Assembly (NCBI RefSeq): GCF_014897585.1
Contig: NZ_JABUXW010000001.1
Span: 62,001-126,000, forward strand
From: Brachybacterium tyrofermentans
Lineage (GTDB): Bacteria; Actinomycetota; Actinomycetes; Actinomycetales; Dermabacteraceae
Direction: 5' to 3'
DNA: 64,000 bases
Shown piece after piece: positions 53,839 through 61,455 of the stretch. Under the pieces are notes generated by a model that saw only the letters and a list, made by a program, of their open reading frames with translations, made no database searches and was not told the DNA's origin. Position 1 is the stretch's first letter, and the number at the start of each line of letters is the position of its first letter. The position numbers and the translations under genes were made by a program.

Positions 53839-53875
53839 GAGAGGCTGGCGTCGCAGGAACCCATGACCGGACAGT

Positions 53876-53928
53876 GGACTCTATGGATCGGCGAACCGCC
53901 AGACGGAGTTGACCGATCCATAGAGTCC
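53876..53928. repeat. 53-bp palindromic element, left copy flanking a nuclease-like gene
   Basis: A perfect 16-bp inverted repeat, GGACTCTATGGATCGG at 53876-53891 and its complement at 53913-53928, has a 21-nt centre containing GCGAACCGCC. It lies between divergent genes, so it is not a simple terminator. A related element lies at 55247-55301 on the other side of the gene at 54157. Over 53 bp the two agree at about 42-44 positions, whichever orientation is used. Confidence 0.85.
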
Positions 53929-54156
53929 CCTGCCCCCTCGGCACCCCTCCGGCACCTGGACCGTCACCGGCCTGCGCGTCCCCTGGCCTGTAAAGTCGCC
54001 GCCACGTGCGCCCGCGGCCAACGCCACCGCCCCGCCGCCATCACCATCGCCATTGCCACCGCGTCGACCTTCCTCCCCATTCGGCGTCGGCCGCCACTGT
54101 CCACAATCGAACGACCGCTCCGGCGGCGCTGTGCCCCGCGATGTTCGGATCTCCTC

Positions 54157-55101
54157 ATGCGCATCCGCGGGATCATCCATCGCACCGACCTGCCCGGGCA
54201 CGACATCAGCCAGAAGCAGCTCGCGGAGTGGCTCCGATCCGGCGCCGTGCAGAGCATGCAGCCCTGGTATCTGACCTCGGAGGCACCGGCGGATCTGGTG
54301 AGCATTCTCCGCACAGGCACACGTCCCACGTGCCTCGACGCCGCTGCACTGCATGGGCTCTGGGTGCCTCCGAGCCTGAAGTCCGTCCACGTGTTCCGCC
54401 CTCGTCAGGGCCGCGGACGGCGGAGCGCAGGGCGAGGGAGGACCACCGCGCCGGAGGCCGTGCCCGTACCGAAGGCAACGCCGGTCCGTCGGCGGAAGGG
54501 GAAGATCGTGTGGGGCCCGGAGAAGACGCTGCCGCTGTCGCATCACGGCCCTGCCCTGCGCACATGGCCCAGTGCGCATCCGGTCCCGGACCTCTCACTG
54601 GTGCTCCAGCATGCGGCCCGATGCCTGCCCCTCTCCCAGGCAGCGACCCTCTTCGAATCCGCCCTCGACAGGAAGGAGCTCGCACCGAGGGAGGCCGAGC
54701 GCGTCATCTCCGCCCTGCCGCAGAGGCTCCGGCGGGGGTTGGCGCGGATCCGTTCCGACGCGGGCTCCGGCACGGAGACGACCGTCAGGTGGTGGTTCGA
54801 ATCGCTGGGCGTGGCCGTGAGCACGCAGGTCTCGATCGCGGGCGTGGGTCGTGTGGACCTGCTGCTCGGACAGAGCTGGGTCATCGAGTGCGACAGCCGC
54901 GAGTTCCACGACAACCCCGAGCAGTACGCACGGGACCGAGCGCGAGACCTCGCCCTGCAGGCCCTCGGCTATCGGGTCACGCGGTTGACGTGGAAGCAGG
55001 TCTTCGTGACCTGGGCCTCGACGCAGGAGCGACTGCTGAGCATCCTCCGACGGGCGGACCACCACCGCCCACCCGACTTCAGGCTCAGCCTCACCGCCTG
55101 A
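54157..55101 (+). CDS. PD-(D/E)XK-type nuclease-like protein (DUF559 group) with AbiEi-like N-terminus
   Basis: In this 314-residue protein the N-terminal part resembles the helix-turn-helix and following domain of AbiEi-like antitoxins (QLAEWLRSGAVQSMQPWYL, TCLDAAALHGLWVP). A basic linker follows. The C-terminal region has a Vsr/DUF559-like nuclease fold: Glu in GTETTVRWWFE, Asp in VGRVDLLL, then VIECDSREFH and RDLALQALGYRVTRLTWKQVF. The catalytic pattern E-D-ExD looks intact. The function of this actinobacterial family is unknown. The gene is bracketed by the two palindromic elements. The ATG at 54157 is the first that precedes the conserved region. Confidence 0.75.
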   Translation: MRIRGIIHRTDLPGHDISQKQLAEWLRSGAVQSMQPWYLTSEAPADLVSILRTGTRPTCLDAAALHGLWVPPSLKSVHVFRPRQGRGRRSAGRGRTTAPEAVPVPKATPVRRRKGKIVWGPEKTLPLSHHGPALRTWPSAHPVPDLSLVLQHAARCLPLSQAATLFESALDRKELAPREAERVISALPQRLRRGLARIRSDAGSGTETTVRWWFESLGVAVSTQVSIAGVGRVDLLLGQSWVIECDSREFHDNPEQYARDRARDLALQALGYRVTRLTWKQVFVTWASTQERLLSILRRADHHRPPDFRLSLTA

Positions 55102-55246
55102 CCCCCGGGAGAGCCGAGCATCACCAGGCCCAGGCACGAACACAGGCACGACGGCCCCTGCTCCGTCGAAGTCCTGGCGTAGAGAGCGAAGCCTGCGGCA
55201 CCGGCACCGGCACCGGCACGACACCGGCACCGGGCCATCCGGGAGA

Positions 55247-55301
55247 GGGACTCTATGGATCCGCCAACCCGCATAGGCGGTTCGCGGATCCATAGAGTCC
55301 C
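55247..55301. repeat. 55-bp palindromic element, right copy flanking a nuclease-like gene
   Basis: A perfect 18-bp inverted repeat, GGGACTCTATGGATCCGC at 55247-55264 and its complement at 55284-55301, has a 19-nt centre containing GGCGGTT. It lies between the convergent ends of the nuclease-like gene and metE and could also stop transcription there. ACCGGC hexamers precede it (about 55197-55236). Confidence 0.85.
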
Positions 55302-55389
55302 GTGTTCTGGGGAGGCCGCCATCGGACAGGCCGGGCACGGACCCGGACAGCGGAGCGGGGCGCCGGCGAGACAGACCCGCCTGGCAGGG

Positions 55390-57723
55390 TCAGGCGCCGG
55401 TGGGGATTCCGGCCTCGGCGCGCACCTCTAGCGTGGCCTGGACGAGGTGGCGCAGGCTGGCCTCGGTCTCGGCGTAGCCGCGGGTCTTCAGGCCGCAGTC
55501 GGGGTTCACCCACAGCCGCTCCGGGCCCACGGCCGCGCGGGCGCGGCGCAGCTGGTCGGCGATCTCCTCGGCGCCGGGCACGCGCGGGGAGTGGATGTCC
55601 CAGACGCCCGGGCCGATGCCGCGGGGGAAGGCACCGGGATCGATCGCCTCGAGGATCTCGCCGCGGGAGCGGGCTGACTCGATCGAGGTGACGTCGGCGT
55701 TCAGGGCGTCGATCGCGCCGACCACCACGTTGAACTCGCTGTAGCAGAGGTGGGTATGGATCTGCGTGGCCGCCTCGACCCCGGAGGTGGCCAGGCGGAA
55801 GGAGCGCACCGACCAGTCGAGGTAGTCGTCGTGCTCGGCCGTGCGCAGGGGCAGCAGCTCGCGCAGGGCGGGCTCGTCGACCTGGACGATGCTGATCCCG
55901 GCGGCCTCGAGGTCGGTGACCTCGTCGCGCAGGGCGAGGCCCACCTGGGCGGCGGTGTCCCCGAGGGGCTGGTCATCGCGCACGAAGGACCAGGCCAGGA
56001 TGGTGACGGGGCCGGTGAGCATGCCCTTGACGGGGCGCGGGGTGAGCGACTGGGCGTAGGTCGCCCAGCCCACCGTGATGGGCGCGGGACGGTGCACGTC
56101 GCCGAACAGGATCGAGGGGCGGGTGCAGCGGGAGCCGTAGGACTGCACCCAGCCGTGCTCGGTGGTCGCGAAGCCCTCGAGGTTCTCGGCGAAGTACTGC
56201 ACCATGTCGTTGCGCTCGGGCTCGCCGTGCACCAGGACGTCCAGCCCCAGCTCCTCCTGAAGGGTGATCACGCGCGCGATCTCCTCCTTCATGGCCTGCT
56301 CATAGCCGGCATCGTCCAGAGTGCCCTTGCGGTGGGCGGCACGGGCGGCACGCACCTCCCCCACCTGCGGGAAGGAACCGATGGTGGTGGTGGGCAGGTC
56401 CGGCAGGCCGAGGGCCTGACGCTGGGCCTCGGCCCGCTCCTCGTAGGCGACGCGCTCGGTGTCCGCGGACGTGACGGCGGCGGCGCGCTCGCGCACGGAG
56501 GGCACCTGCACGCCGTCGAAGGCGCGCGGCACGGAGCGCGGCCCATCGACCGCTCCGGGCTCGATGCCGCCGGCGGCGAGGGTGACGATCTCGATGATCT
56601 TCTCGTCGGCGAAGGCAAGGGTGGCCACGAGCTCGGCAGACAGCGAGGTCTCGAGCTCGAGCGTGTGCGGGACGTGCTGGAGGGACACGGAGGTCGACAC
56701 GGAGATCGCGTCGGCCGCTCCCCCGGCCTCGGTGACGCGGCGGCGCAGCTCGGCCAGGCGGGCAGCGGCCGTCGGCAGCTCGGTGCGCCACACGGAGCGT
56801 CCCTCGACGAGGCCCGCGACCAGCTGCGTGGAGCCGATCCCGGCAAGCTGCTGAGCGCTGGGCAGCTCTCCGCGGGTGAGGTCGAGGTGCACAGCTTCGG
56901 CGCCGGTGGCGAGCAGCGCGGGCAGCAGATCGCCGATGCCTCCGTAGGGGGTGGTGACCAGCAGCTGCGGACGCGGCACCGTCTCGACGAGGCGGCCGAT
57001 GGAGCGCTGCAGCGCGTCGGCGAGCTCGGGCTGGGCCAGGCGCTGATCGGCGGCGAGGGCGGGCTCGTCGAGCTGCACCCAGCCGGCGCCGGCGGTGTGC
57101 AGCGCATTCAGGAGCTCGGCGTACACGGCGACGACATCGTCCAGGCGGTCCAGCGGGTCGAAGCCCTCGGGCGCGCCGTCCTGCGCCTTGGCCAGCAGGA
57201 GCAGGGTCAGCGGACCCACCAGCACGGGACGGGTGCCGGTGCCGTCCTCGAGGGACTCGGTGAACAGGTCGACGATCCGGGTGGAGGCGAGATGGAGGTC
57301 GGTATCGGGGCCGATCTCGGGCACCAGGTAGTGGTAGTTGGTGTCGAACCACTTGGTCATCTCCAGCGGCGGCTGCTCCGCGGTGCCACGGGCGAGGGCG
57401 AAGAGCCCGTCGTCGTCGATCGTGCCGTCCGCACCCAGCACGGAGGCGAAGCGGTCCGGGATGATCCCGACGGCGAGCGCGGCGTCGAGCACCTGGTCGT
57501 AGAGGGAGAACGACTCGGGCGCGGCGCCGGCGGCGTCGAGGCCCAGCTCGGCCAGGCGCGCGCGGGTGGCGCGGCGCAGCTCGCGGGTGCGGCGGGCGAA
57601 CTCGGCGTGGTCGATGCGCCCTGCCCAGTAGGCCTCCTCGGCCTTCTTCAGCTCTCGGGCGGGGCCGATGCGGGGGTAGCCGACGGGGGTGGCGGCGGGC
57701 AGCGGGGCGATCTGAGCGGTCAT
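55390..57723 (-). CDS. metE: Cobalamin-independent methionine synthase MetE
   Basis: This 777-residue enzyme transfers the methyl group of 5-methyltetrahydrofolate (polyglutamate) to homocysteine. Zinc-ligand regions are IHTHLCYSEFN and VNPDCGLKTRGY near the C-terminus. The N-terminal GYPRIGPARELKKAEEAYW is the family opening. Full length and intact. It follows metF with an ATGA overlap (57720-57723), so the methyl-donor-making and methyl-using steps are co-translated. Confidence 0.96.
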   Translation of the reverse strand: MTAQIAPLPAATPVGYPRIGPARELKKAEEAYWAGRIDHAEFARRTRELRRATRARLAELGLDAAGAAPESFSLYDQVLDAALAVGIIPDRFASVLGADGTIDDDGLFALARGTAEQPPLEMTKWFDTNYHYLVPEIGPDTDLHLASTRIVDLFTESLEDGTGTRPVLVGPLTLLLLAKAQDGAPEGFDPLDRLDDVVAVYAELLNALHTAGAGWVQLDEPALAADQRLAQPELADALQRSIGRLVETVPRPQLLVTTPYGGIGDLLPALLATGAEAVHLDLTRGELPSAQQLAGIGSTQLVAGLVEGRSVWRTELPTAAARLAELRRRVTEAGGAADAISVSTSVSLQHVPHTLELETSLSAELVATLAFADEKIIEIVTLAAGGIEPGAVDGPRSVPRAFDGVQVPSVRERAAAVTSADTERVAYEERAEAQRQALGLPDLPTTTIGSFPQVGEVRAARAAHRKGTLDDAGYEQAMKEEIARVITLQEELGLDVLVHGEPERNDMVQYFAENLEGFATTEHGWVQSYGSRCTRPSILFGDVHRPAPITVGWATYAQSLTPRPVKGMLTGPVTILAWSFVRDDQPLGDTAAQVGLALRDEVTDLEAAGISIVQVDEPALRELLPLRTAEHDDYLDWSVRSFRLATSGVEAATQIHTHLCYSEFNVVVGAIDALNADVTSIESARSRGEILEAIDPGAFPRGIGPGVWDIHSPRVPGAEEIADQLRRARAAVGPERLWVNPDCGLKTRGYAETEASLRHLVQATLEVRAEAGIPTGA

Positions 57724-58658
57724 CGGGTCTCTCCTTGGGTGGTGGACCAGCGGTCCAGGTCGAGGTGATCGAGCACGTCGAGCGCGTCGCCGTGCGAGTT
57801 GAAGGTGTAGAGGTGCACGCCGGGGGCCCCGGCGTCGAGCACCCGACGGGCGAGGTCGACGGTGAAGCGCACGCCGATGCGGCGTCGCTCGACCTCGTCG
57901 GAGGCGATCTCCAGCTGGTGGAGGAGGTCGCGGGGCGCTTCGACACCGCTGATCGCGGCGAGGCGCTCGAGGCGGCGCGGGTTGGTGGCGGGCACGAGGC
58001 CGGGCACGATCGGCATCCGGATCCCCGCCTCGCGCGCCCGGGCGAGCAGACCGCAGTAGACGGAGGCATCGAAGAACACCTGGGAGATGGCGAAGTCCGC
58101 GCCTGCCCGCTCTTTGGCGACCAGCACCTCGGTGTCGTGGCTGGTGGTGGGTGATTCGGGATGACGATGCGGATAGGCGGCCACGCCGATGCTCACGCGG
58201 CCGCCGGCGAGGGTGGCGGTGCGCTCGTGCTCGATGGTGCGGATCAGCTCCACCAGGGGCCGCGCGAAGGGGATCTCGTCGTCCTCGAGGCTGTGCCCCT
58301 CGGACTGGTCGCCGCGCAGTGCGAGGATGCCGCGCACGCCGCGGTCCAGCAGCGCGTGGATGATCGTGGAGAGCTGCGCCCGGGTGGAGCCGATCGAGGT
58401 GAGGTGCACCAGGGGCCGCAGGCTGGTCTCGGCCAGCACGTGCTCGGTGACTTCGATGACGCGCGCGAGATTGCCGTGACGAGCACGGCTGGTCACCGAG
58501 ACGTAGTCGGGTCCCGTCGCCTCGAGCTGCGCGATGGTCTCGCGCAGCCGCTCGAAGGACACATCGCTCCGCGCCGGGAACAGCTCGTAGCTGAGCGCAG
58601 GACGATGGCGCACCGGGGCGGTGCGCTCGAGCTCGGGCAGCGTCGTGGTAGCGGACAT
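57720..58658 (-). CDS. metF: Methylenetetrahydrofolate reductase MetF
   Basis: This 312-residue flavoenzyme reduces 5,10-methylene-THF to 5-methyl-THF for MetE. Motifs are LSYELFPARS, PDYVSVTSRARHGN, ILALRGDQSEGH and AISQVFFDASVY. The ATG at 58658 is supported by TAGCTT (58666-58671) 7 nt upstream, implying a leaderless mRNA with no room for a leader riboswitch. It is the first gene of the metF-metE operon. Confidence 0.94.
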   Translation of the reverse strand: MSATTTLPELERTAPVRHRPALSYELFPARSDVSFERLRETIAQLEATGPDYVSVTSRARHGNLARVIEVTEHVLAETSLRPLVHLTSIGSTRAQLSTIIHALLDRGVRGILALRGDQSEGHSLEDDEIPFARPLVELIRTIEHERTATLAGGRVSIGVAAYPHRHPESPTTSHDTEVLVAKERAGADFAISQVFFDASVYCGLLARAREAGIRMPIVPGLVPATNPRRLERLAAISGVEAPRDLLHQLEIASDEVERRRIGVRFTVDLARRVLDAGAPGVHLYTFNSHGDALDVLDHLDLDRWSTTQGETR

Positions 58659-58843
58659 GACCGGAAAGCTACGAGCCTCCCGCGATCGCGGGAAAGAAAG
58701 ATGTGCGCCTATGAACATCCTCGGCGAGCTGGTTCTCGCAGAGTCGCGCGGGTTCATACAGGACGCCGCAGAGCGTCATCCGGAGACTCATTCAGCCGCG
58801 CTGGTGCTGCGTCCGGCATGCCAGACCTTCCCCACGAATCGCG

Positions 58844-58890
58844 ATGTCCGATTTACCCCTTTTTCCCTTTATGCCGGGTAGACTTGGGGG
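58844..58890 (+). promoter_or_regulatory. Exopolysaccharide motif copy and promoter of the tagD-like gene
   Basis: The motif GGGTAAATCGGACAT lies on the - strand (58858-58844). A -10-like TAGACT (58879-58884) follows. Transcription would start near 58891, exactly at an ATG that opens a 33-codon frame. The tagD-like ATG lies 47 nt further on. Confidence 0.5.
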
Positions 58891-58992
58891 ATGACCGGCA
58901 CCTCAGCAATGTCGGCGGGACGGACCGGGAGGTCACTATGCGGATCGGATACGCAGCAGGAGCGTTCGACCTCTTCCATGTGGGGCACCTGA
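58891..58992 (+). CDS. Possible 33-codon leaderless leader ORF overlapping the tagD-like start
   Basis: An ATG lies exactly 6 nt after TAGACT, the same geometry as the leaderless genes in this window. It opens a short frame (MTGTSAMSAGR...) that ends at a TGA inside the tagD-like gene, in a different frame. If translated, it would affect access to the downstream ribosome site (GGGAGG, about 58928). It may equally be just 5' leader. Confidence 0.3.
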   Translation: MTGTSAMSAGRTGRSLCGSDTQQERSTSSMWGT

Positions 58993-59384
58993 ATCTGCTC
59001 CGCCGTGCCAAGCAGCACTGCGATGTGCTGATCGCCGGCGTGGTGAGCGACGAAATGCTGCGCGAGGTCAAGGGCATCGAGCCCGTGATCCCCACCGGAG
59101 AGCGTGCCGAAATCGTGCGCAACCTGCGCTTCGTGGATCGGGTCTACGTGGAGACCACCCCGTCGAAGCTCGATGCCTGGCGAGACATGCGCTTCACGCA
59201 CTTCTTCAAGGGCGACGACTGGCGCGGCACCCCCAAGGGGCTCCTGCTGGAGGAGCAGTTCGCCGAGGTGGGGGTCGAGGTGCGATACCTCCCCTACACC
59301 GTCCACACCTCCAGCACCGCCCTGCGGCGGGCGCTCGCCGCGATCACCGCCTCCGCTGAGCTCCAGTCAGCCGGAGTCAGCTGA
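58938..59384 (+). CDS. tagD: Glycerol-3-phosphate cytidylyltransferase-like protein (TagD)
   Basis: This 148-residue nucleotidyltransferase has the HxGH motif in FDLFHVGHLNLL (His14, His17) and a variant of the second signature (FFKGDDWRGTPKG). It makes CDP-glycerol or a related CDP-alcohol from CTP. The ATG follows GGGAGG by 4-5 nt. It could feed the CDP-alcohol transferase at 41157. Both genes carry the shared 15-bp motif upstream, which supports a joint role. The exact alcohol is uncertain. Confidence 0.85.
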   Translation: MRIGYAAGAFDLFHVGHLNLLRRAKQHCDVLIAGVVSDEMLREVKGIEPVIPTGERAEIVRNLRFVDRVYVETTPSKLDAWRDMRFTHFFKGDDWRGTPKGLLLEEQFAEVGVEVRYLPYTVHTSSTALRRALAAITASAELQSAGVS

Positions 59385-59412
59385 ATCCTCCGACCAGCAC
59401 TCCGCAGCATCC

Positions 59413-59449
59413 GGGACCCCGGTGATGACATGTTCATCACCGGGGTCCC
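59413..59449. terminator. Strong bidirectional hairpin between tagD and the sugar-phosphate transferase gene
   Basis: A perfect 16-bp stem (GGGACCCCGGTGATGA at 59413-59428, complement at 59434-59449) has a 5-nt loop. It is 28 bp after the tagD stop and lies between convergent genes. Confidence 0.85.
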
Positions 59450-59609
59450 CTTCCTCCGCACATGAGACGCTCGAGCCCCTTCGGGAGCCGCCGGCACCGT
59501 CGCCCACTCCCCCCGGCCCAGCCCTGCTCAGGACAGCGGAACGCCCCCGCATGAGGGCTCAGCACTTCCCTCACGCGAGGGCGTCACCTCGCCCCGGGGA
59601 AAGCGTCGC

Positions 59610-61133
59610 TCAGTACGCCCCTCGGGAGGCCAGCACGGCGCGCGCAGTGCGCACCAGGATCAGGAGGTCCTGCATGAAGGACCAGTTGTCGACGTAGAAC
59701 AGATCCAGTCGAACGGTGTCATCCCAGGAGAGGTCGCTGCGACCGGAGACCTGCCAGAGCCCGGTGATCCCGGGCCGCACGGCCAGGCGCCGGTGCGCGT
59801 CCCCGTCATACCCGCTGACCTCCTGGGGCAGGGCGGGCCGCGGGCCGACCAAGCTCATGTCACCCCGCAGCACGTTCCACAGCTGGGGCAGCTCGTCGAG
59901 GGAATAGCGGCGCAGCAGCTTGCCCACCCGGGTGATGCGGGGGTCATCGGACATCTTGAACAGCACGTCGTTGCCGCGGTCGCGCGCGAGCTGCTCGAGC
60001 TCGGCCCGGCGGGCCTCCGCATCGACCACCATGGAGCGGAACTTCAGGAACTCGAAGGGTTCGCCGGTGCGGCCCACGCGCTGCTGACGGAAGATGACCG
60101 CGCCGCCATCGCCGAGGTGCACGAAGAGTGCCACGATGAGGAGCACCGGCGCCAGGATCAGCAGCAGCAGAGCGCTCGCGGCGATGTCGAACAGCCGCTT
60201 GCTCCAGCGCAGCGCCTTGCGGGCGCGCGGCAGGTCCATGTGCACCAGCGGGAGTCCGGCCACAGGCCGCATCCGGATCCGGTCGCCCGAGATCTCGCTG
60301 ATGCCCGGGACCACGATGACTCCGACCTCGATCCCTTCGAGCTCCCAGGCGACGCGACGGAACTCCTCGGCGCTCGCCGACGAGCCGGCGGTGAACAGCA
60401 CGACGTCAGGCTGCTGCGCGCGCACCAGATCCAGCAGCTGGGACTCGTCGCCGAGGATCGGCACGCCGGCGCCCTCGCCGCGGCGCGCATCGCTGATCGG
60501 GGTGATGGCACCGACCACGTCGTAGCCCAGCCAGACCTCTCGGGTCAGGGTGCGCACGATGCCGCGCACATGCCCGGTGGAGCCGACCACGAGCACCTGC
60601 GAGCGCAGGTGCCCCCGGGCGCGGGCAACGTTCACGCAGCGCCGGGCCAACACCCGTACCAGCAGCAGGAGCAGGGGACCCACCAGGAACAGGGCGACGA
60701 AGTAGGGGCGGGAGAGCGGGATATCCGCAAGGAAGAGCACCGCACCGGTGAGCCCCACCGCTCCGAGGCTTCCCACCAGCACGTTGCGGTAGATCTCGGG
60801 TCCAGCGGACACCAGTCGGGGGTTCGACGCGCCGGAGATCAGAATGGCGAGCATCCAGGCGGTGGCGATCACCACCGATGTGCGCACCACGTAACCGGAG
60901 AGGTTCGGAGCGGAATCCAGGAACGCGAGGTTCTGCCGGATCAGGACCGCGATCACGCAGGCCACCGCGAGCGCCAGGAGGTCCGCCGCGACGATCATGG
61001 AGACGACCAGGCGGTCATCGCTGCGGTCCTTGCGGCGAGGACGCGCGGACCAGGTGGAGGCTCGCAGCGGAGATCGACCGCCGAGCAGAGGGACCGAGGG
61101 TCCAGCAGCTTTGACTGTCTGCGGTAATGCCAC
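59610..61133 (-). CDS. Polyprenyl-phosphate sugar-phosphate transferase (exopolysaccharide initiating enzyme)
   Basis: This 507-residue protein has about four N-terminal membrane helices and a CoA-binding-like middle domain (VLVVGSTGHVRGIVRTL). After a further helix comes the catalytic bacterial sugar transferase domain: KRLFDIAASALLLL, FLKFRSMV, LRRYSLDELPQLWNVLRGDMSLVGPRPALP and GITGLWQVSGRSDLSWDD. It starts repeat-unit synthesis on undecaprenyl phosphate, so it likely initiates the polymer assembled by the 26.8-46.4 kb locus. The GTG at 61133 follows GAGAGG by 6 nt. The GTG at 61139 directly abuts that site. Confidence 0.92.
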   Translation of the reverse strand: MALPQTVKAAGPSVPLLGGRSPLRASTWSARPRRKDRSDDRLVVSMIVAADLLALAVACVIAVLIRQNLAFLDSAPNLSGYVVRTSVVIATAWMLAILISGASNPRLVSAGPEIYRNVLVGSLGAVGLTGAVLFLADIPLSRPYFVALFLVGPLLLLLVRVLARRCVNVARARGHLRSQVLVVGSTGHVRGIVRTLTREVWLGYDVVGAITPISDARRGEGAGVPILGDESQLLDLVRAQQPDVVLFTAGSSASAEEFRRVAWELEGIEVGVIVVPGISEISGDRIRMRPVAGLPLVHMDLPRARKALRWSKRLFDIAASALLLLILAPVLLIVALFVHLGDGGAVIFRQQRVGRTGEPFEFLKFRSMVVDAEARRAELEQLARDRGNDVLFKMSDDPRITRVGKLLRRYSLDELPQLWNVLRGDMSLVGPRPALPQEVSGYDGDAHRRLAVRPGITGLWQVSGRSDLSWDDTVRLDLFYVDNWSFMQDLLILVRTARAVLASRGAY

Positions 61134-61225
61134 GTGCACCTCTCAGCGATCGGAGCCGGGATGGAGCGGTCAGGCCCAGCACCGGGAGCGGGTCCGTCCG
61201 CACCATCGCGACCCACACCCATCTG

Positions 61226-61258
61226 ATGTCCGTTTTGCCCTGCTTGTCCGGCTTGTCT
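61226..61258 (-). promoter_or_regulatory. Exopolysaccharide motif, two tandem copies upstream of the initiating transferase
   Basis: On the - strand GGGCAAAACGGACAT (61240-61226) is preceded by a diverged copy AGACAAGCCGGACAA (61258-61244). The centres are 18 bp apart. A TATAGT box lies just upstream of both (61273-61268). Confidence 0.5.
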
Positions 61259-61323
61259 GAAATGCGACTATACCTCTCCTCGTGGAGGAATGGGAGATGC
61301 ACTGCACTCTGCGCCGCGAGGAG

Positions 61324-61342
61324 ACCCCTCGGAACGAGGGGT
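61324..61342 (-). terminator. Small hairpin after the Rpf-like gene
   Basis: ACCCCTCG-GAA-CGAGGGGT, an 8-bp perfect stem with a 3-nt loop, lies 36 bp beyond the larger hairpin at 61378-61417. Confidence 0.5.
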
Positions 61343-61377
61343 TACGGCCACAGGGACGTCCTGGAAAGAGACAGCAC

Positions 61378-61417
61378 GACGCAGCGCGCCAACCCCGAAG
61401 GGTCGGCGCGCTGCGTC
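61378..61417 (-). terminator. Strong hairpin terminator of the Rpf-like gene
   Basis: A 13-bp stem (GACGCAGCGCGCC at 61378-61390, complement at 61405-61417) plus an inner ACCC/GGGT pair has a CGAA loop. On the - strand it is followed by a T-rich stretch, and it lies 39 bp after the stop codon. Confidence 0.8.
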
Positions 61418-61455
61418 AGGTGTCGGAGCTGAGCGGGGCTCCCGCCTGCGGCGGC

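Larger units (their letters stand above)
53728..54156. other. 429-bp divergent gap with a hexamer tract and a palindromic element
   Basis: The gap lies between the PHP gene (-) and the nuclease-like gene (+). It holds a CCCCTT tract (53804-53838), a 53-bp palindrome (53876-53928) and a Ala/His-codon-like C-rich stretch (53990-54080) with no convincing gene. Confidence 0.65.
61134..61455. other. 322-bp gap: sugar-transferase promoter region and two hairpins
   Basis: The gap holds a leader of about 90 bp, an exopolysaccharide motif pair (61226-61258), a TATAGT box (61268-61273, - strand), and two hairpins downstream of the Rpf-like gene. No gene is seen. Confidence 0.65.

Noticed and set aside
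53990..54156. N-terminal extension of the nuclease-like gene upstream of 54157
   Set aside because: The frame is open back to about 53863 but runs through the palindrome and a His/Ala/Thr low-complexity stretch. The conserved region begins at the ATG at 54157.
58659..58937. SAM or cobalamin riboswitch before metF-metE
   Set aside because: A -10 box lies 7 nt before the metF ATG, leaving no leader, and no riboswitch core was recognised upstream.
59413..59449. Hairpin at 59413-59449 as another mobile palindrome
   Set aside because: A short 5-nt loop and placement between convergent gene ends fit a terminator, and its arms are unrelated to the other palindromes.
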